From assembly GCA_019637195.1 (NCBI GenBank), contig JAHBWA010000079.1, positions 1-39,542 on the forward strand: a stretch of DNA of 39,542 nt, in the 5' to 3' direction. Origin of the DNA: Labilithrix sp. Lineage in GTDB: Bacteria > Myxococcota_A > Polyangia > Polyangiales > Polyangiaceae. The notes beneath the pieces were generated by a model. The model did not search any database, was not told the origin of the DNA, and worked only from the letters and a program-made list of their open reading frames with translations. Positions 16,170-24,091 of this stretch are shown here, in pieces. Position 1 is the first letter of the stretch. Each line of letters starts with the position of its first letter. A program made the translations under genes and the position numbers.

Positions 16170-17344
16170 AGGATCGCCCGTCCTCCGAGCCTCGGCCGGC
16201 CGACCCCAGGGCGCCGAGCTCCGGCGCGCCGACCTCCAGCAGGGACGGCCGCGAGAGCGTCCCTCTGCTCCTGGCGCGCGCCTCCCGCGTACCGCCGCCG
16301 GCGTCGGATCCGGGAGCGCCGCGTCGTCCGAAGGCCGCGCCGCGCGCCGCCGCGCCGCCGCTCGCCGGCGTCGACTGGGCCGACCCTGGCACGGTCACGC
16401 TGCGCCTCGGCAAGGCCGGCCTGCTCGTGGCGGCGCTCTTGCTCCTCGTGTCGGTCTTCGCCGAGGTCATCGCCAGCGACCTCCCGCTCGCATGCAAAAT
16501 ACATGGACACGTGTTCGTCCTGCCGAACATCACGCGTCCCGCGGAGCTCGAGACGCTGGACCGCCGCGTGCTCGCGGCCGAGGCGGACTGGACCGTCCAG
16601 CCGATCGTCGCCCGCGGACCGCACCTCGCGCCCGGCGAGGAGCGCCTGCCCTTGCTCGCGCCCGGCACCGGGAGGGGCCACCTGCTCGGCACCGATCGCG
16701 ACGGACACGACGTCTTCGCGCGGATCGTCCACGGGACGCGGAGCTACCTCGTCTTCGCGCTCGCCGCCGTCTTCGCGTCGCTCGCGCTGGGCGTGCTCCT
16801 CGGGGCCGTCGCGGGCCTCTTCGGCGGCGCGGCCGACGCGCTGTTCGGCCGGGTCGTCGAGTCCGTGTCCGCGTTCCCGCCGCTCGTGCTCGTGCTCGGC
16901 ATCCAGGCCGCGGTCCCGACGCCGACGCTCTTCACGCTGTTCTTCGCGATCGCCCTCACCCGCTGGCCCGAGGTCGCGCGCCTGGTCCGGGGCGAGGTCA
17001 TCCTGGCGACGACACGCGACTACGTGCTGGCGGCGCGGGCGCTGGGAGCCTCCCCGATGCGCGTGCTCTGGCGGCACATCATGCCGAACGTGCGCGCGCC
17101 GCTCGTGGTCGCGGCGTCGATGGGCGTGAGCGCCGTCGTCCTGACCGAGGCGTCGCTCGACTTCCTCCGGATGGGCGCCCCTGGGGGCGCTGCGTCCTGG
17201 GGCGAGACGATGAGCCAGTTCCGCGACGCCTCGTCGGCCTGGTGGCTGCTCGCGTTCCCGGGCGCGCTCCTCGTCGTCACGATCGTCGCCTACAACCTGA
17301 TGGGCGAGGCGCTGCGGAGCGCCCTCGACCCGCGTTCGCGCTGA
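16166..17344 (+). CDS. ABC transporter permease, DppC/OppC (YejE-like) type
   Basis: Second inner-membrane subunit of the same importer. A Pro/Ser/Ala-rich cytoplasmic N-terminus of about 85 residues precedes membrane helix 1 (about 89-106). A periplasmic loop containing DLPLACKIHGHVFVLPNI follows, longer than in DppC and reminiscent of the YejE/microcin C branch. The family signature HLLGTDRDGHDVFARIVHG then introduces the permease core, and the EAA loop includes DYVLAARALGASPMRVLWRH. The protein has 392 residues, compared with about 300 for DppC. Its start overlaps the previous stop as ATGA. The ATPases (DppD/F-like) and a substrate-binding protein must be encoded elsewhere if the transporter is complete. 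The substrate is probably a peptide-like molecule. Confidence 0.9.
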   Translation: MKDRPSSEPRPADPRAPSSGAPTSSRDGRESVPLLLARASRVPPPASDPGAPRRPKAAPRAAAPPLAGVDWADPGTVTLRLGKAGLLVAALLLLVSVFAEVIASDLPLACKIHGHVFVLPNITRPAELETLDRRVLAAEADWTVQPIVARGPHLAPGEERLPLLAPGTGRGHLLGTDRDGHDVFARIVHGTRSYLVFALAAVFASLALGVLLGAVAGLFGGAADALFGRVVESVSAFPPLVLVLGIQAAVPTPTLFTLFFAIALTRWPEVARLVRGEVILATTRDYVLAARALGASPMRVLWRHIMPNVRAPLVVAASMGVSAVVLTEASLDFLRMGAPGGAASWGETMSQFRDASSAWWLLAFPGALLVVTIVAYNLMGEALRSALDPRSR

Positions 17345-17393
17345 CCGCGGCTTTTGGCGGCGGCAGCGCGAGGGGCTTGGCGAGCCACGGATC

Positions 17394-18119
17394 ATGCGTT
17401 ACGTCTCCGCCGCTATGCACATCTTCGGCGGCGGGCCGCGCGGCTCGAAGGGAGGCCCGCCTGGCGCGGGCGGCGCGACGGGCAACATCCCCTTCGTCAC
17501 GGAGCGGGACTTCGAGCAGCAGGTACTCCTGGCCGAGACGCCCGTGCTCGTCCAGTTCACCGCCGACTGGTGTCAGCCGTGCAAGACCATCGCCCCCGAG
17601 GTCGAGGCGTTCGCCGCCGAGATGGAGGGCAAGCTCAAGGTCCTGCGCGTCGACATCGACAAGGCGCAGGCGCTCGCGCGTCAGCTCCGGATCCAGTCCG
17701 TCCCGACCTTCATGCTGTTCGTGGAGCAGCGGCTCGGCGACGTCCAGGTCGGCGCGCTCGGCAAGAAGCAGCTCCGCGCGATGGTCGAGCCGTTCCTCCC
17801 GCGCTCGGCGGGCGCGCTCAAGGCGCGGGAGCTCGCCGAGCTGATCAAGCAGGGCGCGGTCGCCCCGGTCGACGTGCGCGACGCCGCGGCCTACGCGCGC
17901 GCGCACCTCCCCGGCGCGACCAGCCTGCCTCTCGAGGAGCTCGAGTCGCGGCTCGCCGAGCTCTACATGCTCCCGGGTCAGCCCGCGCTCTACGACCGCG
18001 CGGGGGACAAGGTGAAGGAGCTCGCCGAGCGGATGGCCGAGCAGGGGACCCCCGTGGCCTACCTCGAGGGAGGCATCCTCGCCTGGGAGGCCGAGGGGCT
18101 CCCGGTCGAGCGCCCCTGA
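17394..18119 (+). CDS. Thioredoxin-rhodanese domain fusion; rhodanese cysteine replaced by Asp
   Basis: A 241-residue two-domain protein. After a Gly-rich N-terminus, a thioredoxin domain (about 32-135) has the redox motif WCQPCK with Cys60 and Cys63 and the cis-proline SVPTF (102-106). A rhodanese-like domain (about 145-241) has DVRDAAAYARAHLPGATSLP and the C-terminal YLEGGILAWEAEGLP. The rhodanese active-site loop normally reads C-R-x-G, but here it is YDRAGDK with Asp201 in the cysteine position, so sulfur transfer is unlikely and the domain may only bind a partner. No signal peptide is evident, so it is probably cytoplasmic. ATG 17394 is used; ATG 17415 is an alternative that would only trim the N-terminus. 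Confidence 0.88.
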   Translation: MRYVSAAMHIFGGGPRGSKGGPPGAGGATGNIPFVTERDFEQQVLLAETPVLVQFTADWCQPCKTIAPEVEAFAAEMEGKLKVLRVDIDKAQALARQLRIQSVPTFMLFVEQRLGDVQVGALGKKQLRAMVEPFLPRSAGALKARELAELIKQGAVAPVDVRDAAAYARAHLPGATSLPLEELESRLAELYMLPGQPALYDRAGDKVKELAERMAEQGTPVAYLEGGILAWEAEGLPVERP

Positions 18120-18323
18120 CGCCGACGAAAGCTCGAGCGGCGGCCGCGCACGCGACGCCACGCGCCTCGACGCGTCCCCGGCCTCGCGGGAGGCGTCTCC
18201 CCGAGCCGACGGACGATAGAGCGCGCCAAAGGCGGGGGGCGTCGTCGGTTCGTCCTTCTGAACGCGGGCGAAGTCGGTTACGACTTGACGGGTCGCGAGC
18301 GTGGCGCGACATCTCTTGTTCCA

Positions 18324-18845
18324 ATGGGAGGCGGCCTGAAAGCCAAGACGGCTCACGGCGATTCGACCGCAGGTCCGAATCTGGAGCATTTTCGTGCCTT
18401 GCTCCATGACCACATGGTCAAGCGCGGGCTCCGGTCGACCGATCAGCGCCGCTTGATCGTCGAGACCTTCTTCCAGGCGCCCAACCACATCAGCATCGAG
18501 GAGCTGCTCGCCGAGGTCCGCCAGAAGGACTCACGCGTGGGGTACGCCACCGTCTACCGGACGCTCAAGCTCCTCACGGAGTGCGGCGTTGCGTTCGAGC
18601 GCAAGTTCGGCGACGGGCTCACGCGCTACGAGCTCGCCGACGAGACCTCTCACCACGACCACCTCATCTGCGTCGAGTGCGGGAAGATCGTCGAGTTCGA
18701 GGAGCCGAAGATCGAGGAGCTCCAGGAGCGCATCGCCACCCGGCACGGCTTCGTGCTGAAGACGCACAAGCACGAGATGTACGGGACCTGCGCCGACTGC
18801 CAGGCCAAGCTGGCGCGGAACGCCAGCGCGCGCCGCGGGAACTGA
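18324..18845 (+). CDS. fur: Fur-family metalloregulator
   Basis: A 173-residue ferric-uptake-regulator family protein. The winged-helix DNA-binding part contains LRSTDQRRLIVETFF and the recognition helix GYATVYRTLKLL. The dimerisation and metal part contains HHDHLICVECGKIVEFEE, very close to E. coli Fur, and a second CxxC (CADC) near the C-terminus. The two CxxC pairs form the structural zinc site found in many Fur/PerR proteins. Similarity favours Fur over Zur or PerR but metal specificity is not proven. ATG 18324 is chosen; a TTG at 18285 also opens the frame. No Shine-Dalgarno sequence is obvious. About 200 bases of upstream DNA separate it from the thioredoxin fusion, so it probably has its own promoter. 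Confidence 0.9.
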   Translation: MGGGLKAKTAHGDSTAGPNLEHFRALLHDHMVKRGLRSTDQRRLIVETFFQAPNHISIEELLAEVRQKDSRVGYATVYRTLKLLTECGVAFERKFGDGLTRYELADETSHHDHLICVECGKIVEFEEPKIEELQERIATRHGFVLKTHKHEMYGTCADCQAKLARNASARRGN

Positions 18846-18938
18846 CCCCCGCGTCCAGCGCGGAGCGGACGACGGCGACGCACGAACCGCGAGGCCGGAG
18901 GCGGTCGGGCGAGCGCGATCTCGGCCGGAGGAGCGCGG

Positions 18939-19598
18939 TCAGCCGGGCGACCGCGCGTCGAGCACGCGCTGATCGGTGACGATCCAAGCGACCTGGACGT
19001 CGCCGGGCGTCGCGGGGACCTCGGCCACGAGCTGGTAGTCGTAGGCCACCGCGATCGCGACGGCGGGCGGCGCGTACTTCGGGAGCGTGCGGTCGTAATA
19101 CCCGGCCCCGTAGCCGATGCGATGCCCGGTCGGATCGACGGCGATCGCGGGGACGACGACGACGTCGACCGCGTCCGCCGACGGCGCGTCCTTCGCGGGC
19201 TCGGCGAAGCCGTAGCCGGCGTCCTCCAGATCCGAGGGGCTCTGCACGAAGCGAAAGACCATGTCGCCCGTGTCGGGATCGATCGACGGATACGCGACCC
19301 GTACGCCGCGCGCCCGAAGCGAGGCGTCGAGCGCGCGCAGATCGACCTCGTGACGCTCGACGATCGGCCAGAAGAGCGCGACGGTCTTCGCCTCCCTCAC
19401 GGCGGGGTGCGCCTCGAGGGCGGCGACGATCTTGGCCGAGCGCTCCGCGCACGCCTCGAGCGGCGCGGTCTTGCGGACGCCGCGCAGCCGCTTGCGGAGC
19501 TCGGCCTTCACCTTGAAGCGAATGATCTCCTCGGGCGCGAGCGCGTGCGAGTGCGGCGCGCCGGGCCCCGGATCGACGCCGCGCGGCGGACGGCTCAC
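18939..19598 (-). CDS. 5-formyltetrahydrofolate cyclo-ligase
   Basis: A 219-residue enzyme that converts 5-formyl-THF with ATP to 5,10-methenyl-THF, returning the storage folate to one-carbon metabolism. The family motif RIGYGAGYYDRTL near residue 160 is intact, preceded by VVVVPAIAVDPTGHR. The central ALFWPIVERHEVDL and the basic N-terminal KVKAELRKRLRGVRK segment, which binds the phosphates, are also present. The first roughly 20 residues are a Pro/Gly-rich extension. The GTG start at 19598 overlaps the methylase stop as GTGA, so it is translated from the methylase message. It converges on fur, with 93 bases between the two stops. Confidence 0.92.
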   Translation of the reverse strand: MSRPPRGVDPGPGAPHSHALAPEEIIRFKVKAELRKRLRGVRKTAPLEACAERSAKIVAALEAHPAVREAKTVALFWPIVERHEVDLRALDASLRARGVRVAYPSIDPDTGDMVFRFVQSPSDLEDAGYGFAEPAKDAPSADAVDVVVVPAIAVDPTGHRIGYGAGYYDRTLPKYAPPAVAIAVAYDYQLVAEVPATPGDVQVAWIVTDQRVLDARSPG

Positions 19599-20482
19599 GC
19601 GCGCTTCCCCGCGTAGCTCCGCACGACGACCTCGGCGAGCTTACCGCGCCGCGCGGCGTTGGAGTTCACGCTCCGCGCCGCGTAGACGACGTCGACGGCG
19701 AAGCCCTCGTAGAGCTCGCGCACGAACGGCGTATCCGAGTTCGAGAGCATCACGTGGACGCCGCGCTTCGCGAGCTTGCGGAAGACGTCCGCGAGCTTCC
19801 GCTGCTCGACCTCCCCGAAGCCGCCCGGGATGTACGCCGTGAAATCCGACGTGGCCGAGACCGGCACGTACGGCGGGTCGAAGTAGACGAAGTCGCCCTT
19901 CTTCGCGCGCTCGAGGACCGTCGAGAAGTCGCCGTGCTCGATCGACACGCCGGAGAGCGCGCGCGAGCAGGCGCGCAGGTTCTCGACGTCGCGGAAGAGC
20001 GGCTTCGTGAAGCGGCCGAAGGGGACGTTGAACTGCCCCGACCGGTTGACGCGGTACAGGCCATTGTATCCGGTCTTGTTGAGGAAGATCGTGCGCGCGG
20101 CGCGCGCGGCGGACGGGAGCTCGGCGGGCTTCTGCGCGCGCACCGCATAGTAGTAGTCGCTCTCGTAGACGTGCTTGCCGAGCGCGACGAGGACCGCGTC
20201 GAGCTCGTCACGCACCGCCACGTAGCAGCTCACGAGCTCGGCGTTCACGTCGCTGAGGAACGCCGGCACGTCCGGGCGACGCGTCCGCTGGTCGAAGAAG
20301 AGCGCCGCGCCGCCGACGAACGGCTCGAAGTAGCGGTTCCACGACGCCGGCAAGAGCGGCGTCATCTGCTCGAGCAGCTTGGTCTTGCCGCCGACCCACT
20401 TCAGGAACGGACGGGGCGCCGGTGCGTCTTGACACGGAGCCTCGCGCTCGAGCGCGACGGCGGGGTTCGTGGAGCGTCCCAT
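19595..20482 (-). CDS. Dam-type DNA adenine N6-methyltransferase (D12 class)
   Basis: A 295-residue adenine methyltransferase with the alpha-class motif order: the SAM-binding FLKWVGGKTKL (26-36) and FEPFVGGAAL (52-61) first, and the catalytic DPPY at 202-205 later. NKTGYNGLYRVNRSGQFNVPFG (two adjacent parts around residues 135-156) is characteristic of the Dam family, so GATC is the likely target. No restriction endonuclease gene is next to it, which points to an orphan methylase rather than a restriction-modification pair. ATG 20482 is chosen; GTG 20494 would add four residues. It is co-translated with the folate gene downstream. Confidence 0.92.
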   Translation of the reverse strand: MGRSTNPAVALEREAPCQDAPAPRPFLKWVGGKTKLLEQMTPLLPASWNRYFEPFVGGAALFFDQRTRRPDVPAFLSDVNAELVSCYVAVRDELDAVLVALGKHVYESDYYYAVRAQKPAELPSAARAARTIFLNKTGYNGLYRVNRSGQFNVPFGRFTKPLFRDVENLRACSRALSGVSIEHGDFSTVLERAKKGDFVYFDPPYVPVSATSDFTAYIPGGFGEVEQRKLADVFRKLAKRGVHVMLSNSDTPFVRELYEGFAVDVVYAARSVNSNAARRGKLAEVVVRSYAGKRA

Positions 20483-20574
20483 TCCCGCGCCCACGCTAGT
20501 GTCGGCGGACGCCGGGAGTCAATGCACGGCTCGGCCGGAGGCGAAGGTCCCGAGCGCGAGCGCCGAGCCGGTCA

Positions 20575-20590
20575 GCCCGGGCGCCCGGGC
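20575..20590 (-). terminator. 16-base perfect palindrome after the lipoprotein gene (terminator-like hairpin)
   Basis: GCCCGGGCGCCCGGGC is a perfect palindrome that can fold into a six-base-pair GC stem with a GCGC loop. It starts 12 bases beyond the lipoprotein stop on the minus strand. No T-tract follows, so it fits the U-less hairpins often seen in high-GC genomes rather than a classical terminator. Confidence 0.4.
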
Positions 20591-20601
20591 CTGCTCCCCG
20601 C

Positions 20602-21744
20602 CTACTTCTTCGGACAGCTCTGGTCCGCCTCGATCTTCACCAGCTGATCGATGGTCTCGGGCTTCATCGCGCCCATCGCCTCGTAGGCCTCGCGGAGCGA
20701 CTTCTTCCCTTGCTCGCACTGCCCGACCATCATGAGGCAGGCGGCGCGGACGTTGAGCATTCCCCTGGCGAGCGTCGAGAGGCGCGGCGAGTTCGGGAAC
20801 TTCTTGTCGGCCTCGTCGAAGTCGGCGAGGCACCCCTTGCCGTCCTTCTGCACGCGCTTGCGGGCCGCGGACTCGCGGAGCGCCGTCTCCTCCTTGGTGA
20901 TCGAGCTCTGATCGGTGCGCGTCGCGTTCGTGGCCGCGCCCGGCGTGCTGCCCGCCGCGTTGCCCTCGGGGTTGTCGCCGTCCGTGATCTCACGGAGCAT
21001 GAGGCGGATCGGCACCGAGCAAGTGCGGCTCTCCTTCGCCGACTGGATGTCGTTGCAGGAAGCGAGCACGCCCCCCTTCTTCTCCGCGGACGACGCGCTG
21101 GACGAGTTGCCACCCGCGCCGAGCCCCTTCACGCCGACGTCGGCTTCGGCGAGCGTCTTCTTCGTCGACGCGAGCTCGAACGCCCCGAGGGCGTAGCCGT
21201 AGACGTAGTGGGTCGCGGCTGCGCAGCCCGGGATGCCGCCGAGCTCGCCGCGGTACACCGCCGGGCGCGTCGACGTCCGGATGCCGCTGACGAAGTACTG
21301 CATCGAGAAGGTCTCGCCGCCCTTCACCCGGCCACCGAGGCTCGCGACGCCGAGCGGGAGCTTCGCGAAGAGCTCGCCCTCGTTCGCGATGTCGAGCTTC
21401 TCGATCGAGCCGCTCGTCCACTCCGGCGGCTCGTAGCGGCCGAAGTACGTGAGGTCGTTGTCCTTCGAGCAGCGATCGAGGACGGTCAGGTCGCAGCCCT
21501 CGTACTTCACGAAGACCACCCCGGTCTTCTCCGCGCGGCCCTGGAACATCGACATGTCGGTCGCGTCCCACTCGATCACGAACGGCCGCTCGTGGTTCTT
21601 GGGGTTGCAGGACTGACCGGCGAGCGAGCTGCCCATCAGCGAGCTCTGCCCGGATTCGCGGGAGGGGCCCGCCGCGGGGACCCCGCCACCACACCCAAGG
21701 ACGAGACCGGCCAGCGCGGCCGAGACGACGAACGTTCTGATCAT
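20602..21744 (-). CDS. Uncharacterised outer-membrane-type lipoprotein
   Basis: I do not recognise the family. The 380-residue product starts MIRTFVVSAALAGLVLGCGG, a signal peptide with lipobox LVLGC (cleavage before Cys18) and a Gly after the Cys, which does not suggest inner-membrane retention. A Cys-containing globular region follows (about 45-190). Next come a Ser/Ala/Gly-rich stretch (about 205-225), a further region with CNDIQSAKESRTCSV, and a C-terminal half of charged helices (about 290-375) that looks TPR-like and contains more cysteines. ATG 21744 is chosen for the signal peptide. It lies 52 bases after the DUF4340 gene on the same strand and may be the last gene of that operon. Confidence 0.8.
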   Translation of the reverse strand: MIRTFVVSAALAGLVLGCGGGVPAAGPSRESGQSSLMGSSLAGQSCNPKNHERPFVIEWDATDMSMFQGRAEKTGVVFVKYEGCDLTVLDRCSKDNDLTYFGRYEPPEWTSGSIEKLDIANEGELFAKLPLGVASLGGRVKGGETFSMQYFVSGIRTSTRPAVYRGELGGIPGCAAATHYVYGYALGAFELASTKKTLAEADVGVKGLGAGGNSSSASSAEKKGGVLASCNDIQSAKESRTCSVPIRLMLREITDGDNPEGNAAGSTPGAATNATRTDQSSITKEETALRESAARKRVQKDGKGCLADFDEADKKFPNSPRLSTLARGMLNVRAACLMMVGQCEQGKKSLREAYEAMGAMKPETIDQLVKIEADQSCPKK

Positions 21745-21796
21745 GCGGCCGATAGTACGTGGATACCGGGCGCGATCTCCCGTGGGATCGCAGCCG

Positions 21797-24091
21797 TCAG
21801 TGGGCGTGGGGGTGGGTCGCTGCGTCAGAGGCCGCCCGCGCGCGCGGACCTGCGTCGGAGGCCCCCGCCTCGCGCGCGCCGCCGGCTGGAGCCGGCCCGC
21901 TCGCGAGCAGCGCGTCGACGAGCGCCGACCGCACATCGAACGTCGCCTTCACCGCGGGGGTCGCGCAGCGCCGCCAGACGCCCGTGGACGTGGGCCGCGG
22001 CGCCGCGCAGACGACCCGCTTCGGCGGACCGCCCTCGGTGACGGCGATCTGGACGTCGACGTCGACCGGTCCGACGTCGCTCGATCCGAGCGCGACGACG
22101 CGATCGACGAAGAGCCCGCCGACGGCGTCTCGCAGCGCAGCGGGATCGCGCGCGGGCGCCGGGCGGCCCCCTGAGGTCACCTTGACCGACTCGATCTGCT
22201 CCGGCGGGACGCGCAGCGCGGCGTGGCTCACGTAGATGCGCTTCGTCAGCTCGTGGAGCGCGCCGGAGGCGACGAAGACTCCAGGCCGACCGTCGACCTC
22301 GCCGTAGACGCCGCCCTCCCCCTCGGCGCCGAAGCGCACGGTGGCCGGCGCGTTCGCGTCGGCGAACGCGAGCACCACGCGACACGGGCCGGGCGGAGCG
22401 GCCGGCCCGTCGAGGCCGAACGAGCCGTCGTCGGCGTCCGCGACCCACGCCAGCGCCTTGCCGCGTACGAGGCCGTCGACGAGCTGGACGATGGAACCGT
22501 CCGTCTCGTAGCCGCTCGGCTCGACCAGCTTCAGCCCGGCGCCGCTGTCGACGAGCTCCTGCGACGTCCCACAGCGCAGGACGACCCGCATGACGCGGCG
22601 CGTCTCGCCGAGGATCGCGCGGGGGCGCGTGGTGGTCGCCCGCGGGACGAGGCGACGCGCGAGCGCCGGCGTGACCTTCAGCCGCGCGTCGTCGCGCACG
22701 CGCCGGAGCGTGACGGACGCCAGCGGAGCGCCGCCGTCACGCGCGCCGGCGCCAGGCGCCGGCAGGAGCGCGCCACCGGGACCGCTCGACGGCGACGCGA
22801 GCGGCCCGCCGGGGCCCGCCGGACGCGGGAGCGCGCCGATCTCGACGGTCTCTTCGTAGTCGCCCGCGCGGACGCGGGCGCGCGCGATCGCGTCGAACCG
22901 CGCGCCGCCGCCACGCTCGACCCCGTCCGCTGCGCCGAGCTCGATGAGCGAGAGCAGCTCGCTCACGGCGTCGGCCTCCTCGGCGGTGAGCTCGCGGTCC
23001 TCGGGCTCGCGCTGGTGGAAGCCGGTGCCCCGGCGCGCGACCTCGATCGCGCGCGGCGCGGCCCCCGCGCCTCCGGGACGGTCGCCCAGCGACTCGAGCC
23101 GCAGCTCCTCGATCTCGTCGTGGCGGAACGAGAACGGCTTCTTGTCGACCAGCGCCGCCGGGACGATCGCGAGGAGCGCGTCGATGGCGCCGCGCGGCGC
23201 GCAGGCCGCGACGCGCGTGGGCTTGGTCCGCAGCACGACGACGTCGTTCGGGTGGCCGGGGCACGCCTCGCCGACGACGAGCTCGCCCGGCGGCTTACCG
23301 GCCTCCTTCGGCGACATCGCGATCGTGAGCGTCGGGCTCGCCGTGAGGCGATCGGCGTCCGCGTCCTTCGGGAACGCCTCCGCCCGCATCTCCGCGAGCG
23401 CGCCCCAGACCTTGTCGAGCGCCGCGCGCGAGGCCGAGATACCGAGGCCCTCGACGTCGAAGGTGCGACCGTCGCGGCGAGCGACCGCGAAGCCGCCGCC
23501 GGGGTGCTTCACCTCGAAGCGCGCGAGCTCGAGCGAGAGGTACGGCACCACCGTGCGATCGCGGTACGTGTCCGACGGCGCGAGGAGCGCGTCCGCGAGC
23601 TCGCGCGACGCGACGAACGGCGGGCCGTCGTCGACGCGGAGGTAACCCGAGCCCTCGGGCCTGGGCGAAGGGCCGCCGAGCGTGAATCGGAAGACGAGCG
23701 GCCCCATCGTGACGGCGCCGGTCGCGCGCGGCGCGTCGAAGCCGAGCGTCGCGCTCTCGCCGGCGCCGGCCCCTTCGCCGACCTTGCGCACGACGACCGC
23801 GAACTCGAGCGTCGTCATGAGGCGCTCGGCGGCCGCCTGATCGACGCGCTCTTGCCGCGGCGAGGTCATCCGCCAGGGCTGATCCCCCTTGGCGTCGCGC
23901 TCGAGCACGATCGTCTCGCCCTCGTGCGCGATCTCGAGGCGCGAGACGTCCTCGCGCCGCCACGCGGAGAAGACGTTGTTCTCGCGGCGCTGGCGCTCGC
24001 CCTCGGTCACCTCGTCGCGGCCGAGCCAGAGCCAGACGCCGAGGGCCACGGCGAGGAGCAAGAGGACGACGGTCGTGGCATGACGCTTCAC
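21797..24091 (-). CDS. DUF4340-domain membrane-anchored protein
   Basis: A 764-residue protein with one N-terminal membrane helix (about residues 5-24, ATTVVLLLLAVALGVWLWLG) and a large extracytoplasmic part. The segment FSAWRREDVSRLEIAHEGETIVLER after the helix is the recognisable start of DUF4340, a beta-rich domain normally found next to GldG-like proteins and ABC-2 transporters. Further DUF4340-like repeats follow, with a Gly/Pro/Ala-rich linker near residues 420-450 and a low-complexity Ala/Arg/His tail. Its biochemical role is unknown. The start is GTG 24091, overlapping the GldG-like stop as GTGA, so it should be made together with the transporter and probably works with it in the periplasm. 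Confidence 0.85.
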   Translation of the reverse strand: MKRHATTVVLLLLAVALGVWLWLGRDEVTEGERQRRENNVFSAWRREDVSRLEIAHEGETIVLERDAKGDQPWRMTSPRQERVDQAAAERLMTTLEFAVVVRKVGEGAGAGESATLGFDAPRATGAVTMGPLVFRFTLGGPSPRPEGSGYLRVDDGPPFVASRELADALLAPSDTYRDRTVVPYLSLELARFEVKHPGGGFAVARRDGRTFDVEGLGISASRAALDKVWGALAEMRAEAFPKDADADRLTASPTLTIAMSPKEAGKPPGELVVGEACPGHPNDVVVLRTKPTRVAACAPRGAIDALLAIVPAALVDKKPFSFRHDEIEELRLESLGDRPGGAGAAPRAIEVARRGTGFHQREPEDRELTAEEADAVSELLSLIELGAADGVERGGGARFDAIARARVRAGDYEETVEIGALPRPAGPGGPLASPSSGPGGALLPAPGAGARDGGAPLASVTLRRVRDDARLKVTPALARRLVPRATTTRPRAILGETRRVMRVVLRCGTSQELVDSGAGLKLVEPSGYETDGSIVQLVDGLVRGKALAWVADADDGSFGLDGPAAPPGPCRVVLAFADANAPATVRFGAEGEGGVYGEVDGRPGVFVASGALHELTKRIYVSHAALRVPPEQIESVKVTSGGRPAPARDPAALRDAVGGLFVDRVVALGSSDVGPVDVDVQIAVTEGGPPKRVVCAAPRPTSTGVWRRCATPAVKATFDVRSALVDALLASGPAPAGGAREAGASDAGPRARAASDAATHPHAH

